64,000 bases of DNA from Barthelona sp. PCE (taxonomy: Eukaryota > Metamonada: BaSk clade). The translations under genes were made by a program, and so were the position numbers. Positions within the stretch are counted from its first letter, which is position 1, and every line of letters starts with the position of its first letter. A model generated the notes under the pieces. It did not search any database and was not told where the DNA came from. It saw only the letters and a program-made list of their open reading frames with translations. Positions 29,291-38,764 of this stretch are shown piece by piece. The stretch lies in the NCBI GenBank assembly GCA_040285745.1, contig JAUFOR010000002.1, positions 1,674,001-1,738,000 on the forward strand. Reading direction: 5' to 3'.

Positions 29291-31690
29291 TCACAAATCG
29301 TTTATGTCCAGTTCTTCAGATGGTTGTGGTCGTTTTGTCAATGGTTTGATCGGACTTATGTTCTCGTACTCGACTGGATCATCTTTTGTTAAGAATCGCT
29401 CAAGATCCATACCCGTATTTGTATTCGAGGTGAAAGAGTGATGGAATCGTGGTAATATACTCAGTGTTTTGTCATTGTGCTTTGTTCTTTCCCGTTCTTG
29501 TTCGACTGTAATAAGAACTGAGTTGAATTCATTAATATTTTGTGTGAATTCATGCTTCAATGCTTCAAGTCTATTGCGTTCTACATCCACTTCTGCCAGT
29601 TTGGTTTTCAATGTTTCCTGATCACTCTCAAATTCTAGCTTCTGTCTCTGCAACTCCATTTTCTGCTTTTCTACTGTATTTTGTTCGTTCATAATCTTTC
29701 TTTCAAGGCGCATCAACGAATCACTTTTATCACGTAGCTCACTCTCAAAGACTTCAAGAGCATCCATATCACGGTTATATTGCTTCTCTACTTCATCAAA
29801 ATGCTCCTGTTTTCGTTTAAACTTCTTCTCCATGTTGATTACACTAAGTTCCCGTGTCTCAATTTCACTGTGTTTGTCCAGATAAACCTTTTGCTCAGCT
29901 TTCAGCTGGTTACTTGCTGATGACAGCTGCTTTTCACGCTCAGTGAGATGTCTGTTGCGCAAAGAAAGCTCATTACGCTCCTTTTCTAGTTGTTGCATTG
30001 CTGTTTCCGTTTCAAAAATCAAATTCTTGTGGTGCAACTCAAGTTCGTTAACTGCAGACTCTCTTTTCGATATTTCAGCTTCTCTTTTCTTGAGGGATTC
30101 CAGTCTTGGGTTGTATGAGGCAGAATCTTGTTCGAAAGCATGAATCTTTGCTTCTAAATCTGAACACTGTTGTGTGAACTCAAGCTTCTTATTTGCAAGC
30201 TCCTCAGAGTCCTTTTGCAGTTTCTGTTGTTGTCTGTTGAGTTCATCAGTACCTTTCACAATATTTTGTATCGTCTTTTCAAGTTCAGCCAACTCCTCTC
30301 CGTTATCATCTTGGATCTTTTTCAAAGCGCTCTCTTTCGCCTTCACAGCGCTTTCGCGCTTCAACAAGGCCTGTTCCCACTCACCCATGTCGTCTGATTG
30401 TTTCTTCAACTGCTGATGCAATATGTCGTTGTTAGTTTTGAGTGTGAGATGGTGACTCTTTTCAACAGCAAGCGTTGTTTCACCCTCTTTCAGGAGTAGT
30501 TCTCTCTCATGTAACGAATTTAGCATTGTCTTAATACTATCATCCTTATTTAACATGCTCTCAATATGTGAGAATACTCTGCTCTCATTTCTTCTCAAAT
30601 TCTCCTTTTCTGCATCGTAGAATGCCTTCATCTGCTCAATTTCTTTTGTGGATTGATCAACAATGATTTCACGACGCGTCAATGCTTTTTCTTTCTCATC
30701 ACACATTTGAATTCTTTCTTGAAGTGTCTCTAGACGTGAGTCAATATCGGACCTCTTCTTCCTAATGGCTCTCTTCTGTTCAGCAATAAATTTTTGGTCT
30801 TCAACCAACATGTGGTGTTCACCTTGAAATTTTTCTATTTTCTTTCGGTAAGTGTCATGTAAAGCATTCAGTTTCTCTTCAACGAGGGTGCAGTCCATCT
30901 CACGCTTGATCATGGTATGCTCGCGTTTCATTAAATCATCTCGTAATGTCGTGAGTTCATCAGACAGTGCTGTTAAGAATTTTGTCTTTCTCTCGTTCTC
31001 TTCACGCATGTTCTTAATAAGAGCACCGTTTAACAAATCATCCTCGACCTCTGAAATTTGTGCTTTTAACTGTTTTTCATGTTGAGAAACATACTTTTCC
31101 CTCGATTTCAATTCATGCTCCTTGTCATTGATCTTCTGCATCATCTGCTTTGTTTCACGGGCGATCCTGTCGACCTCTTCCTCTCTATCAGTAAGAGATA
31201 TTTCTTTAACACTTACTCTTTCAAGTTTTCGTTCCAATTCACTATTCAATGTTGTGTATTTTCTCTCTATTGAACGTGCTCTTGTCAAGTCCTGCTCTGC
31301 CTCGAATCGAAGCTGTTTGATTTGAGAATGTTTGGCGTCAGATCTCTGTTTGTCAAAATCAACCGAAAATTCACGGCGTTCCTTTGGTATATGTGTGTGT
31401 GTTTCAAAGGACGGTCTTTTCGCAGACAGTGATGGTGATGAGACTTTGGGAGAGCTCCTAGACTTTTCAATATGTGGAGGAGATGTGAACTTGCGCACTT
31501 CAGTAAATGCGTCTTCAACAAGTTCTTTTGCATCCTGTAGCACGGAATATACATCGTTAAACCGTGAGTTGAGGTTACCAACCTCTTCCTTTTTGCTAAA
31601 TGAAGAATAAACTGAATTATTACTGGAGGCACTTAAACGCCTGTATTCCTGGGTTGGACTAAGGTAATTCCTTTCAAAATCGGAAGACAT
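29291..31690 (-). CDS. Long coiled-coil protein (799 residues)
   Basis: ATG at 31690 (MSSDFERNYLSPTQEYRRL). After a Ser-rich head of about 110 residues almost the entire protein (about 115-735) is continuous heptad coiled coil, dense in Glu, Lys, Gln and Arg, for example LNSELERKLERVSVKEISL and ALTRREIIVDQSTKEIEQMK. There are internal near-repeats of the form 'L.kRE..i..RE..v...E'. A short tail ends PSEELDINDL. No head or tail domain identifies it. Such proteins serve in centrosomal, flagellar-root or Golgi scaffolds. It is divergent from the zinc-finger gene with only 57 bp between starts. Confidence 0.85.
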   Translation of the reverse strand: MSSDFERNYLSPTQEYRRLSASSNNSVYSSFSKKEEVGNLNSRFNDVYSVLQDAKELVEDAFTEVRKFTSPPHIEKSRSSPKVSSPSLSAKRPSFETHTHIPKERREFSVDFDKQRSDAKHSQIKQLRFEAEQDLTRARSIERKYTTLNSELERKLERVSVKEISLTDREEEVDRIARETKQMMQKINDKEHELKSREKYVSQHEKQLKAQISEVEDDLLNGALIKNMREENERKTKFLTALSDELTTLRDDLMKREHTMIKREMDCTLVEEKLNALHDTYRKKIEKFQGEHHMLVEDQKFIAEQKRAIRKKRSDIDSRLETLQERIQMCDEKEKALTRREIIVDQSTKEIEQMKAFYDAEKENLRRNESRVFSHIESMLNKDDSIKTMLNSLHERELLLKEGETTLAVEKSHHLTLKTNNDILHQQLKKQSDDMGEWEQALLKRESAVKAKESALKKIQDDNGEELAELEKTIQNIVKGTDELNRQQQKLQKDSEELANKKLEFTQQCSDLEAKIHAFEQDSASYNPRLESLKKREAEISKRESAVNELELHHKNLIFETETAMQQLEKERNELSLRNRHLTEREKQLSSASNQLKAEQKVYLDKHSEIETRELSVINMEKKFKRKQEHFDEVEKQYNRDMDALEVFESELRDKSDSLMRLERKIMNEQNTVEKQKMELQRQKLEFESDQETLKTKLAEVDVERNRLEALKHEFTQNINEFNSVLITVEQERERTKHNDKTLSILPRFHHSFTSNTNTGMDLERFLTKDDPVEYENISPIKPLTKRPQPSEELDINDL

Positions 31691-31747
31691 CACATTAAAA
31701 ATCGAACTGAAAGAATTAAAAATGGTGAAACAGCTGTTTTGCTGAAT

Positions 31748-32176
31748 ATGTCTATTATTAAATCACAATCACATGTTTTAGAAGAAAACATACCACTTTT
31801 ATGTGGAATCTGTTCAAATAATGGTCGAATTCGGTCGTTTAAGATTGATGATATGGGTGTGCGTTGTGAAAAATGTGAGCGCCTTTTCACGGGTGTCACA
31901 TGGTACGATAAGGGGCTTCGGCTAACGAAGCGGGCGAATATTTGTCGAAAGTGTTGTGAGGAGCAACAAAGATGTCAAAGTTGTTTCTCTCTACTTGATG
32001 GAGGTGCAGGGCTCCCTACCAAGATTGCAACTCCTGCAAGAAAGGAAGATGTAGTAGGTGATGTGACCAACGGAGCAGGGCATTTGAAACTCCCACACGA
32101 AATGGGGAATCCCATACGCATGTCATTCGAACAGCTTATCACCCATTTGAAGAACCCAACTCATGATCCAATGTGA
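31748..32176 (+). CDS. SLT11/RBM22-like N-terminal zinc-finger protein, truncated
   Basis: 142 residues from the ATG at 31748. Residues about 17-90 carry the paired CxxC pattern of the N-terminal region of the splicing factor RBM22/SLT11 (Ecm2): CGICSNNGRIRSF, then GVRCEKCERLFTGVTWYDKG, then ICRKCCEEQQRCQSCFSLLDGGAGLP. The family reads 'CEICL...vRm.k...gkeCkiC.rPft.fRw.pg...r.kkt.iCqtC.k.knvCqtCllDL.yGLP'. The normal protein continues with a CCCH finger and an RRM that contacts U6. Here the reading frame ends after about 50 further residues, with a convergent gene 35 bp on, so no RRM is present. Confidence 0.75.
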   Translation: MSIIKSQSHVLEENIPLLCGICSNNGRIRSFKIDDMGVRCEKCERLFTGVTWYDKGLRLTKRANICRKCCEEQQRCQSCFSLLDGGAGLPTKIATPARKEDVVGDVTNGAGHLKLPHEMGNPIRMSFEQLITHLKNPTHDPM

Positions 32177-32211
32177 TCACCTACACTCACAGTTAGTTAT
32201 TTACTGCAAAA

Positions 32212-33231
32212 CTACCAAAACTGGGCAGACTTCTCCATGCACTCAATCATTCTGTTCCAATACCCTTGGCTATCCATGGAAACAGCGAATGTAGCGTTGG
32301 GCTCCATGTCGGTCAGGCCGTAGTGGTCGACAATGGTGGTACCACCCATCATTGTCTCGCTACAATCAACATCCAAATGCCAGTTTTTATACTTGATGTT
32401 TAGTTCTTCAGAACAAATAGCCATTGCTACAGCACATGGATCGTGGACAGGGGGGCTGTCCAGACAAAAAACTTCTTTGTATGTTTTGGCAAAGAAGAGC
32501 ATCAGTGATTCAATAAAAAACCAAAAATCGCAGTCATCCTTTGAAGTTTGTTTATCTCGAATACGTTCTATGATGTCATCGGTGGCGGCTGCATAATTGT
32601 GAGTGAGTTCAAGTGAAGCCACATAAATTTTTTTGTTATTCATTCGACATCTACGACATACCGTTTCCCATGCAATCGGGTCAACCTCAACATTGAATTC
32701 TGCAGTGGGTTTGGTGTTACCCCTTCCACTATATGCGCCTCCCATGAAATATACACCCTCGATGTGATCTATTACATCAGGAAATCCTGCCAACAAAAGA
32801 CCTACATTCGTCGCTGGACCTGTAACAATGAGCTTTACGTTCTGATGTGCTTTGATGGTTGTGTACATGTTCATGAGACACGGGGTTTTTTCGTTTTCAA
32901 CCTCATCAATTTTCTCTTGGATTTCTGCATCAATGTGTGCCCAAGTAAGATTATTGAGAAGACCAAGACCACTTTCACCGTGTATTTCAGGGCAAATCGC
33001 AGACTTGTGCAATACAGGGCGAGAGGCACCTCTAAAAACAGGAATAGAAAGAGCATCTTTACCGCCGGCCAAACGCAAGGCACGTATGGCATTAACTGTT
33101 GTCTTTTCCACCGTCTGATTGCCAGCAACACATGAGATACCTATGATTTCAGCATCTGAATGAATTGCAAGCATGATGGCGAATAAATCATCGTGTCCTG
33201 GATCACAATCAATGAAAATTTTGTTGCTCAT
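32212..33231 (-). CDS. Nucleoside hydrolase (IUNH family)
   Basis: 339 residues, start MSNKIFIDCDPGHDDLFAIM. The DCDPGHDD cluster is the Ca2+-binding signature of inosine/uridine-preferring nucleoside hydrolases. Further family blocks are GISCVAGNQTVEKTTVNA, IVTGPATNVGLLL, MGGAYSGRGNTKPTAEFN (the N..PTAEFN substrate loop) and PPVHDPCAVA with the last Asp ligand. The enzyme splits ribonucleosides into base and ribose for purine/pyrimidine salvage, which many parasitic and anaerobic protists rely on. Confidence 0.95.
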   Translation of the reverse strand: MSNKIFIDCDPGHDDLFAIMLAIHSDAEIIGISCVAGNQTVEKTTVNAIRALRLAGGKDALSIPVFRGASRPVLHKSAICPEIHGESGLGLLNNLTWAHIDAEIQEKIDEVENEKTPCLMNMYTTIKAHQNVKLIVTGPATNVGLLLAGFPDVIDHIEGVYFMGGAYSGRGNTKPTAEFNVEVDPIAWETVCRRCRMNNKKIYVASLELTHNYAAATDDIIERIRDKQTSKDDCDFWFFIESLMLFFAKTYKEVFCLDSPPVHDPCAVAMAICSEELNIKYKNWHLDVDCSETMMGGTTIVDHYGLTDMEPNATFAVSMDSQGYWNRMIECMEKSAQFW

Positions 33232-33346
33232 AGTATTAGGCCAGTGTATTGATAAAATCAATATGCAGTAAAGGTTGAAAGATGAGTAGCACGGTTTAGT
33301 TTTTTAAAAGTCTTGATTTTTGTTTTCTTTATCTTTTCAAGAACGT

Positions 33347-34600
33347 ATGTCTGCACCAAATGCACCAAACGTAATATTTCAAGCACCATCTGCACCAACA
33401 GGAGCACCTGTTGTACCTATAAATTCTGAAATGTATGATTATGATGATTATGATGATGGACAAGTCCATGTAAGTCCAATTTTCATTTTTTTTTCATTTT
33501 TGAAGCAGTCTATTTGCTCAGGTAGTCCAGATTTCGAGTATTTTTGGAGTTATCTCATTAACTTCATAATTGCACTTTGCCAGGTTGGCACCATATTCCT
33601 TGAAGGACCTGAGTGGAAATGGTTCAGGTTCTGGACTTTTATGATTAGTTTAATAGTTATTTGGCGTCATGCAAGCGATTATTTTTCACCTTGGTCAGAT
33701 GATCTTGAGTCTTTTTACGTACTTCGTATTATTTTCTTTATAATTGAGCTTGTCTACATCTATTATTGGTTCAATTATCTTTGGATTTGGATTTCAAACA
33801 CTGCTTTCTCATGGATGGATATGTTCCCTGACCGAGATTATGATTTCTATGAGCAGGGTGTTTACAACTATAACATTTATTCCAGATACACATGGAAATA
33901 TTCATTAAGCGCATTGGGAATTGGTCAAGTTTATTTTTGCGTCGTTGGTCTCAGTATACTTCCTTCAATTGCTGTATTTTATGGTGCTGTGCATGGTGTT
34001 GTCGTTATCAACATTTTGTTCTCATTAAAAGCCGCTTTGGATTCTTCTACAGCCAGTGGAGATTTTTGGTATTATATCTTGACTAGTTTATATTACATTG
34101 CAAACACAATATCTTTCTTAGTGTGTTGTTTCCTGTATTCTACAGGAACATACGGCACTGAGGTTGTTTCGGCATGGCTTCTGAGTTTGTGTTGGATCTT
34201 CCAAGTCTTTTTCATTGTTTATTATGCATTGAAGAAGGATGATGTTTATGATTGTATTAGCAGTGATTATAAAGATACTTATGTAGTTGGTTTCGTACAA
34301 AGTATTGTTTGGATGGCACAATCATTTATGGTTATGGTCTATTATTATTCAAAATCATTTGATTATATTTATTCAAGATTGTTTGGCGACGGATACACGC
34401 TTAGTAATTTGAAATATTACTTCGGTCAAAATATTGCACAGTTCTGGTTGGGGTTGATATATATCGTTGTGTTTGTTGCAATTTGTTCTTTTATTTATTG
34501 CATTGTTTTTAACATTAAAAAATGTATGGATTCATATAAAGAATTTTCTGCTCAATACCAACAGCAAAACACTTCAAAGAAGAAGAAAATGGTCCATTAG
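33347..34600 (+). CDS. Unrecognised multi-pass membrane protein, 417 residues
   Basis: First ATG at 33347 (MSAPNAPNVIFQAPSAPTGA). A Pro/Ala-rich cytosolic head has an Asp/Tyr cluster (YDYDDYDDG). About eight to nine hydrophobic segments follow, very rich in Phe, Tyr, Trp and Ile (for example FFIIELVYIYYWFNYLWIWI), and the tail is basic (SKKKKMVH). No transporter family is recognised. A 39-nt in-frame stretch after codon 41 (GTAAGT...GCAG) could be an intron, but it lacks the local consensus. Confidence 0.72.
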   Translation: MSAPNAPNVIFQAPSAPTGAPVVPINSEMYDYDDYDDGQVHVSPIFIFFSFLKQSICSGSPDFEYFWSYLINFIIALCQVGTIFLEGPEWKWFRFWTFMISLIVIWRHASDYFSPWSDDLESFYVLRIIFFIIELVYIYYWFNYLWIWISNTAFSWMDMFPDRDYDFYEQGVYNYNIYSRYTWKYSLSALGIGQVYFCVVGLSILPSIAVFYGAVHGVVVINILFSLKAALDSSTASGDFWYYILTSLYYIANTISFLVCCFLYSTGTYGTEVVSAWLLSLCWIFQVFFIVYYALKKDDVYDCISSDYKDTYVVGFVQSIVWMAQSFMVMVYYYSKSFDYIYSRLFGDGYTLSNLKYYFGQNIAQFWLGLIYIVVFVAICSFIYCIVFNIKKCMDSYKEFSAQYQQQNTSKKKKMVH

Positions 34601-34673
34601 TCATGAGGATTTAATCTCAAAATGTTGTAAATAAATATTATCTTGTAATCCTTTTTTTATTCTATTTCAAGCA

Positions 34674-35612
34674 ATGCCACCTCGGTTATGCGAGTTTTGT
34701 GGTAAGAAAAAGCCAGCTGTTAAGCGGATAAGGACACCAAGCAAAGTTTGTTCTGACTGTTTCATTTTGTTGTTTGAGGAGGATGTTTTCAATACTGTGG
34801 CTAAGCACAACGTGTTTGAGAGGGGCGATGTTGTGGGAATTGGTCTTTCTGGAGGTAAAGACAGCGTTGTTATGTCGTATTGTTTGCAAGCACTTAATAT
34901 CAAACACAATTGGGATGTTAATTTCGTGTTTGTATGCATTGATGAAGGTATTTCAGGATACAGAGATGATTCAATAGAGACAGTACGTTTTGTTGCACAA
35001 GATCTTGATCTTCCACTTCATATTTTTTCATTCAAGGATTTATATGAGCATAGTATGGATGAAATCTGTGGTAAATTGGGGACAAAACAGTCTTGTAGTC
35101 ACTGTGGTGTTCTACGTAGAAAAGCTTTGAATCACGCATGTCAGGAAATAGGTATTACAAAGATGTGCATTGGTCATAATGCAGACGATGTGGGCGAGAC
35201 ACTGCTTCTGAATTTCCTGCGTTGTGATGTTAATAGGTTGAGCAATTCAACAACAGTTGTTACAGGAGATGTAATTACACGAATCAAGCCTTTGTTGGAG
35301 GTTACACAAAAAGACATCATTCTTTATGCGTTTCATCGCCGTTTGCGGTATTTCAGTACCGAATGCCCGTATGCATGTGATGCATTTAGAGGGGTTCCTC
35401 GCGAAATGATACAGATGCTCACAACAAATATACCTTCTGCGGTTTTCAACCTTATAACAACTGGTGATCAGGTGCAGGCGATGGTCGAGCAACAACGCCC
35501 AACCAAGCCACGTGAATGGGGTGAATGTGAAGGTTGTGGAACTCAGGTATCAAAGAGAGTATCACTGTGCAGTTATTGTATGTTAATGCGAAACATGAGT
35601 GATGATGACTAG
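34674..35612 (+). CDS. CTU1: Cytosolic tRNA 2-thiolation protein CTU1/NCS6
   Basis: 312 residues. The N-terminal zinc site is CEFCGKKKPAVKR...VCSDCF. The PP-loop ATP-pyrophosphatase motif is GIGLSGGKDSVVM (about residue 57). A catalytic-type Cys pair lies in KQSCSHCGVLRRKAL. GHNADDVGETLLLNFLR is the conserved 'GHNaDD.aET.l.n.lR'. A C-terminal zinc cluster is CEGCGTQVSKRVSLCSYC. With Ncs2/CTU2 and the Urm1 pathway it thiolates U34 of tRNA-Lys, -Glu and -Gln. It is full length. The partner CTU2 is not in the window. Confidence 0.94.
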   Translation: MPPRLCEFCGKKKPAVKRIRTPSKVCSDCFILLFEEDVFNTVAKHNVFERGDVVGIGLSGGKDSVVMSYCLQALNIKHNWDVNFVFVCIDEGISGYRDDSIETVRFVAQDLDLPLHIFSFKDLYEHSMDEICGKLGTKQSCSHCGVLRRKALNHACQEIGITKMCIGHNADDVGETLLLNFLRCDVNRLSNSTTVVTGDVITRIKPLLEVTQKDIILYAFHRRLRYFSTECPYACDAFRGVPREMIQMLTTNIPSAVFNLITTGDQVQAMVEQQRPTKPREWGECEGCGTQVSKRVSLCSYCMLMRNMSDDD

Positions 35613-35633
35613 TAGCTACTATTTATTTGCTGA

Positions 35634-37727
35634 TTAAAGGTTTTTGAAGTCGAAAGTACTGTGATGACGAACGTAATCCTCGTATTCTTCCCAGGTTCCT
35701 TCATATCTTCTCATATGCTTATTTTCAATGGTATAAATATCGTCACAAGTTGCTTGTAATAAAGAACGATCGTGAGAAACAACAATAATTGCACCTTGGA
35801 AATTATTAAGTGCTGAGATAACGGCTGCACGTGTATCAATATCAAGATGGTTAGTAAGCTCATCCATCAATAGTAAGTGAGGGTTTTTGCGGAATGTAAT
35901 ATTTGCAAGTGACACACGGGCTTTTTGACCACCAGACAGAGTTTTGATTTTCTGAAGTGACTGCTCACGTGTGATGCCAAACATAGCCAGATGTCTCCTC
36001 ACCGTCTGCTCGTCTTCACCTTCGAACTGGTTCATAATATGCTCAAGTGGTGTGTAGTCTGCGCCTAATTGCTCCAGATGATGCTGTGCAAAATATGCAA
36101 TTGACAAGTTAGCAGTACCAACCTTACAGAAACCCACAGTTGGTTTTAGCAGACCAGCCATAATTTTTAACAGCGTTGATTTACCGATAGCGTTGGCAGC
36201 TACAATAGTGAATCGTGAATCGCGTTTGATTTCCAGATCAATGTTCTCTAAAATAAGAGGGTTATCACCGTAGCCAAATGAGACATCCTCGAGCTTCATG
36301 AGTGTGTCACGTTGGACACGGCCAACGGGTGGGAAGTTGAATGTCATGCTAGCGTCTGTCGTCTCTAACTCAATGAGAGAAATCTTATCAATTGCCTTAA
36401 TTCGTGACTGAGCCATATTGGCCTTCTTAGCCTTGTATCTGAAACGGTCAACAAAAGTCTGCATGTGAGCAATACGAGCGTCCTGTTTTGCTCGTTCTCT
36501 GCGTTGGGTCTCAAGCTGTCTACCTCTGATTTCGAGGAAGGCATCGAAATTACCCTTATAGTTAACCAAACTCTTTGTGGTATGGTTTAAGAACACGATT
36601 TGGGTTGCGACGGCGTTGATAAACTCCTTGTCGTGAGAAACCATGAGCATGGTGCCCTTGAAACGATGGCGGAGATAAGCCTGTAAGAAGAGAATCGATT
36701 CAATATCAAGATGGTTTGTAACCTCATCACCCAAAAGAAGATCAGGGTCAGCAGTGAGTGCTGCACAGATTGCGAGACGCATACGTAGACCACCAGAAAG
36801 ATACTTGACAGGGCGGGTGACCATCTCAGCTGTGAAGCCGAAACCACTGAGACAAACATGTGCTCTTGCTCTAATTTGATCGACACCCATTTCAGCGAGA
36901 CGACTGTTGAGATCAGCGATATCTTCGTCAAACTGTGCATCAAGTCTGCGACGATATGTGGAACCAATGTCAGGGTGCAACAAAAGACATGTGTCAATAA
37001 CAGAAGTATGCAAGGGTGGGATTTCTTGCTGGATGAATGCGATCGTACCGACGTCGAGTCTGATTTTACCCTCATAAATGGCACGTAGCAATGTGGATTT
37101 ACCCTTGGCATTGTTACCATATAAGAAGGTACACTCGCCTTCACGGAAGGAAAGGGTAGCCTCCTCCAATAAAATATTTGAGGGATATCCCATTGTGATA
37201 TCCTCGACCAATAAGGCAGGGAAACCACGAACATCTCCATGATAACAAATGAAACCGTCATCTTCATCCTCTTCACGTTTGGACTTGCGGAGAATAACTT
37301 TTTCACCACGTTTTTGGCGCTTAGCAACCATACGCTGGTAGTCCAGTTCAAAATACAAATCGTTAACGCTTTTAAAATCCTTAAGGGGATCATCTAACTC
37401 TTGTTCTTGCTGGAGATCCTTAATGATGTTATGCCCTGTGATTGCATAATCCAACTTCTTTGCATTGAGTGATACTGATGTTAGCTTCTTGCGCTCAGTG
37501 TTGTTAATCTGTGATTTATATTTAATAAGCTTATTGCACAGTTTCATAGCAACATCATCTGTATCTGCAACGTCTGCGTCGATGAAAATCTCAGCAAGTG
37601 CATCAAATAGATCCTGACTTGTGTCTGAGTCTTCAATTACACCAATAACGTACGAGAGAATAGCTTCATCATCAATATGTTCAATTTTGTCACCTAAAAC
37701 GGCGTTTAATGCTTCTCTTGGGTTCAT
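35634..37727 (-). CDS. ABCF3/GCN20-type ABC-F ATPase
   Basis: 697 residues with two ABC cassettes and no membrane segments. The N-terminal 170 residues (ILSYVIGVIEDSDTSQDLFD) match the ABCF3/GCN20 head. Cassette 1: LYGNNAKGKSTLL, LSGGLRMRLA, LLLGDEVTNHLD. Cassette 2: ANAIGKSTLLK, LSGGQKARVSLA, LLLMDELTNHLD. Two features deviate: the first Gly of the second Walker A is Ala, and the usual DEPTNHLD is DEVTNHLD and DELTNHLD. In yeast GCN20 works with GCN1 at the ribosome to activate the eIF2-alpha kinase GCN2, so it fits with eIF2-alpha and eIF2B nearby. Confidence 0.92.
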   Translation of the reverse strand: MNPREALNAVLGDKIEHIDDEAILSYVIGVIEDSDTSQDLFDALAEIFIDADVADTDDVAMKLCNKLIKYKSQINNTERKKLTSVSLNAKKLDYAITGHNIIKDLQQEQELDDPLKDFKSVNDLYFELDYQRMVAKRQKRGEKVILRKSKREEDEDDGFICYHGDVRGFPALLVEDITMGYPSNILLEEATLSFREGECTFLYGNNAKGKSTLLRAIYEGKIRLDVGTIAFIQQEIPPLHTSVIDTCLLLHPDIGSTYRRRLDAQFDEDIADLNSRLAEMGVDQIRARAHVCLSGFGFTAEMVTRPVKYLSGGLRMRLAICAALTADPDLLLGDEVTNHLDIESILFLQAYLRHRFKGTMLMVSHDKEFINAVATQIVFLNHTTKSLVNYKGNFDAFLEIRGRQLETQRRERAKQDARIAHMQTFVDRFRYKAKKANMAQSRIKAIDKISLIELETTDASMTFNFPPVGRVQRDTLMKLEDVSFGYGDNPLILENIDLEIKRDSRFTIVAANAIGKSTLLKIMAGLLKPTVGFCKVGTANLSIAYFAQHHLEQLGADYTPLEHIMNQFEGEDEQTVRRHLAMFGITREQSLQKIKTLSGGQKARVSLANITFRKNPHLLLMDELTNHLDIDTRAAVISALNNFQGAIIVVSHDRSLLQATCDDIYTIENKHMRRYEGTWEEYEDYVRHHSTFDFKNL

Positions 37728-37871
37728 GATGTGTAAAAAAGCCCTCTGAAATAGTGTGAGAAATTTTTTACAGGTTTATCTGTTGATCCTTTATTGTCAT
37801 AGTTGTCATATGGGGTTTATGGTGATATGTGAAGTTATGTTAAGTCTGTTTTGAACTTTTTAACCACTTTC

Positions 37872-38090
37872 ATGAATGTAAGGGCAAAAACAATTTCTCT
37901 TGTTGAGAATGAGTTGAAAATGGCGGGGCCAAAGGCAGAAGTTAATCGGATTGAGTTGTATTCGGATTCTTTGGTGGAGTCGGTTAAAAATGAACAATTT
38001 GAGCAGTTTGAGGACAATACATTCGAGCTTCAGGCACACGCATGTCGTGTGATGGAAGCAGCTTTGACAGAATTGCAAAATAGAACATAA
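37872..38090 (+). CDS. Small predicted protein, 72 residues
   Basis: ATG at 37872 (MNVRAKTISLVENELKMAG). Predicted helical and amphipathic, acidic at the centre (NEQFEQFEDNTFELQ). It is divergent from ABCF3 and the ORF fills the first part of a long gap. Codon use resembles neighbouring genes. Size and helix content fit a subunit of a small complex, but no family is recognised and a chance ORF is not excluded. Confidence 0.45.
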   Translation: MNVRAKTISLVENELKMAGPKAEVNRIELYSDSLVESVKNEQFEQFEDNTFELQAHACRVMEAALTELQNRT

Positions 38091-38764
38091 ACTTAGGGAA
38101 TTGTTCTGATGTCTTTAGTATTTGTGTATTGGTGTTATTGTTTTCGATTTGAAGTACCTAAAGCAGATGATATTGAGGATTCACATACTTACTGGATTTG
38201 AAACTTCACAATTTTAAGATATGAAGGTGATATCGTTTGATCTGTTTTTACATATAGTTGAGCTGATGCTTTTTTTTATATAAACTGAGCAACATTAGCA
38301 ACATGACTGTGGAAAGAATAATTTTTTTTATTCTATAAAAAGAGTAGTTGTGAATGCCCTCATTTTTTTCTTATTTATCATATTGTTCATTTATACTTTA
38401 ATATGAAGCGCTGTCTTCTTCCATGTGGCGTATTCAGTTTGATATTTATCACAAAGAAGGAATGGAAGAGTAACAAATCCGAAAAATGTAAAGATTTTTT
38501 ATAACCGTTTCCTCCGCATTCCCCTTTAAGATTGTGGATCTAAGCCGAGTTTGGTCCGCAAAACAAACTGTTTAAGTTATACAATCAAGTTTTGAAAAAT
38601 AAAAGTGAATGTGTTTATTCTATACGAATTACACTCCCGCGACCACCTTTATCTCACAACCAACCATGTAGAAAAACCATTGTATTCTTGGGATGTCAAC
38701 TTTATGAACTTGTATTTCCAAATTTCGCCTTACCCAAGCATTCCGGATTTAGTTTTTTGTTACT
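38091..38764. other. Intergenic region, 674 bp
   Basis: AT-rich, no recognisable RNA gene or repeat. The 63-codon ORF at 38605 is judged noncoding. It contains the PP2C promoter. Confidence 0.5.

Noticed and set aside
33473-33511. Possible 39-nt intron (GTAAGT...GCAG) in the membrane-protein gene
   Set aside because: It is in frame without a stop, its donor is not GTATG, and its acceptor lacks the YTWAC element shared by the supported introns. Not needed to explain the protein.
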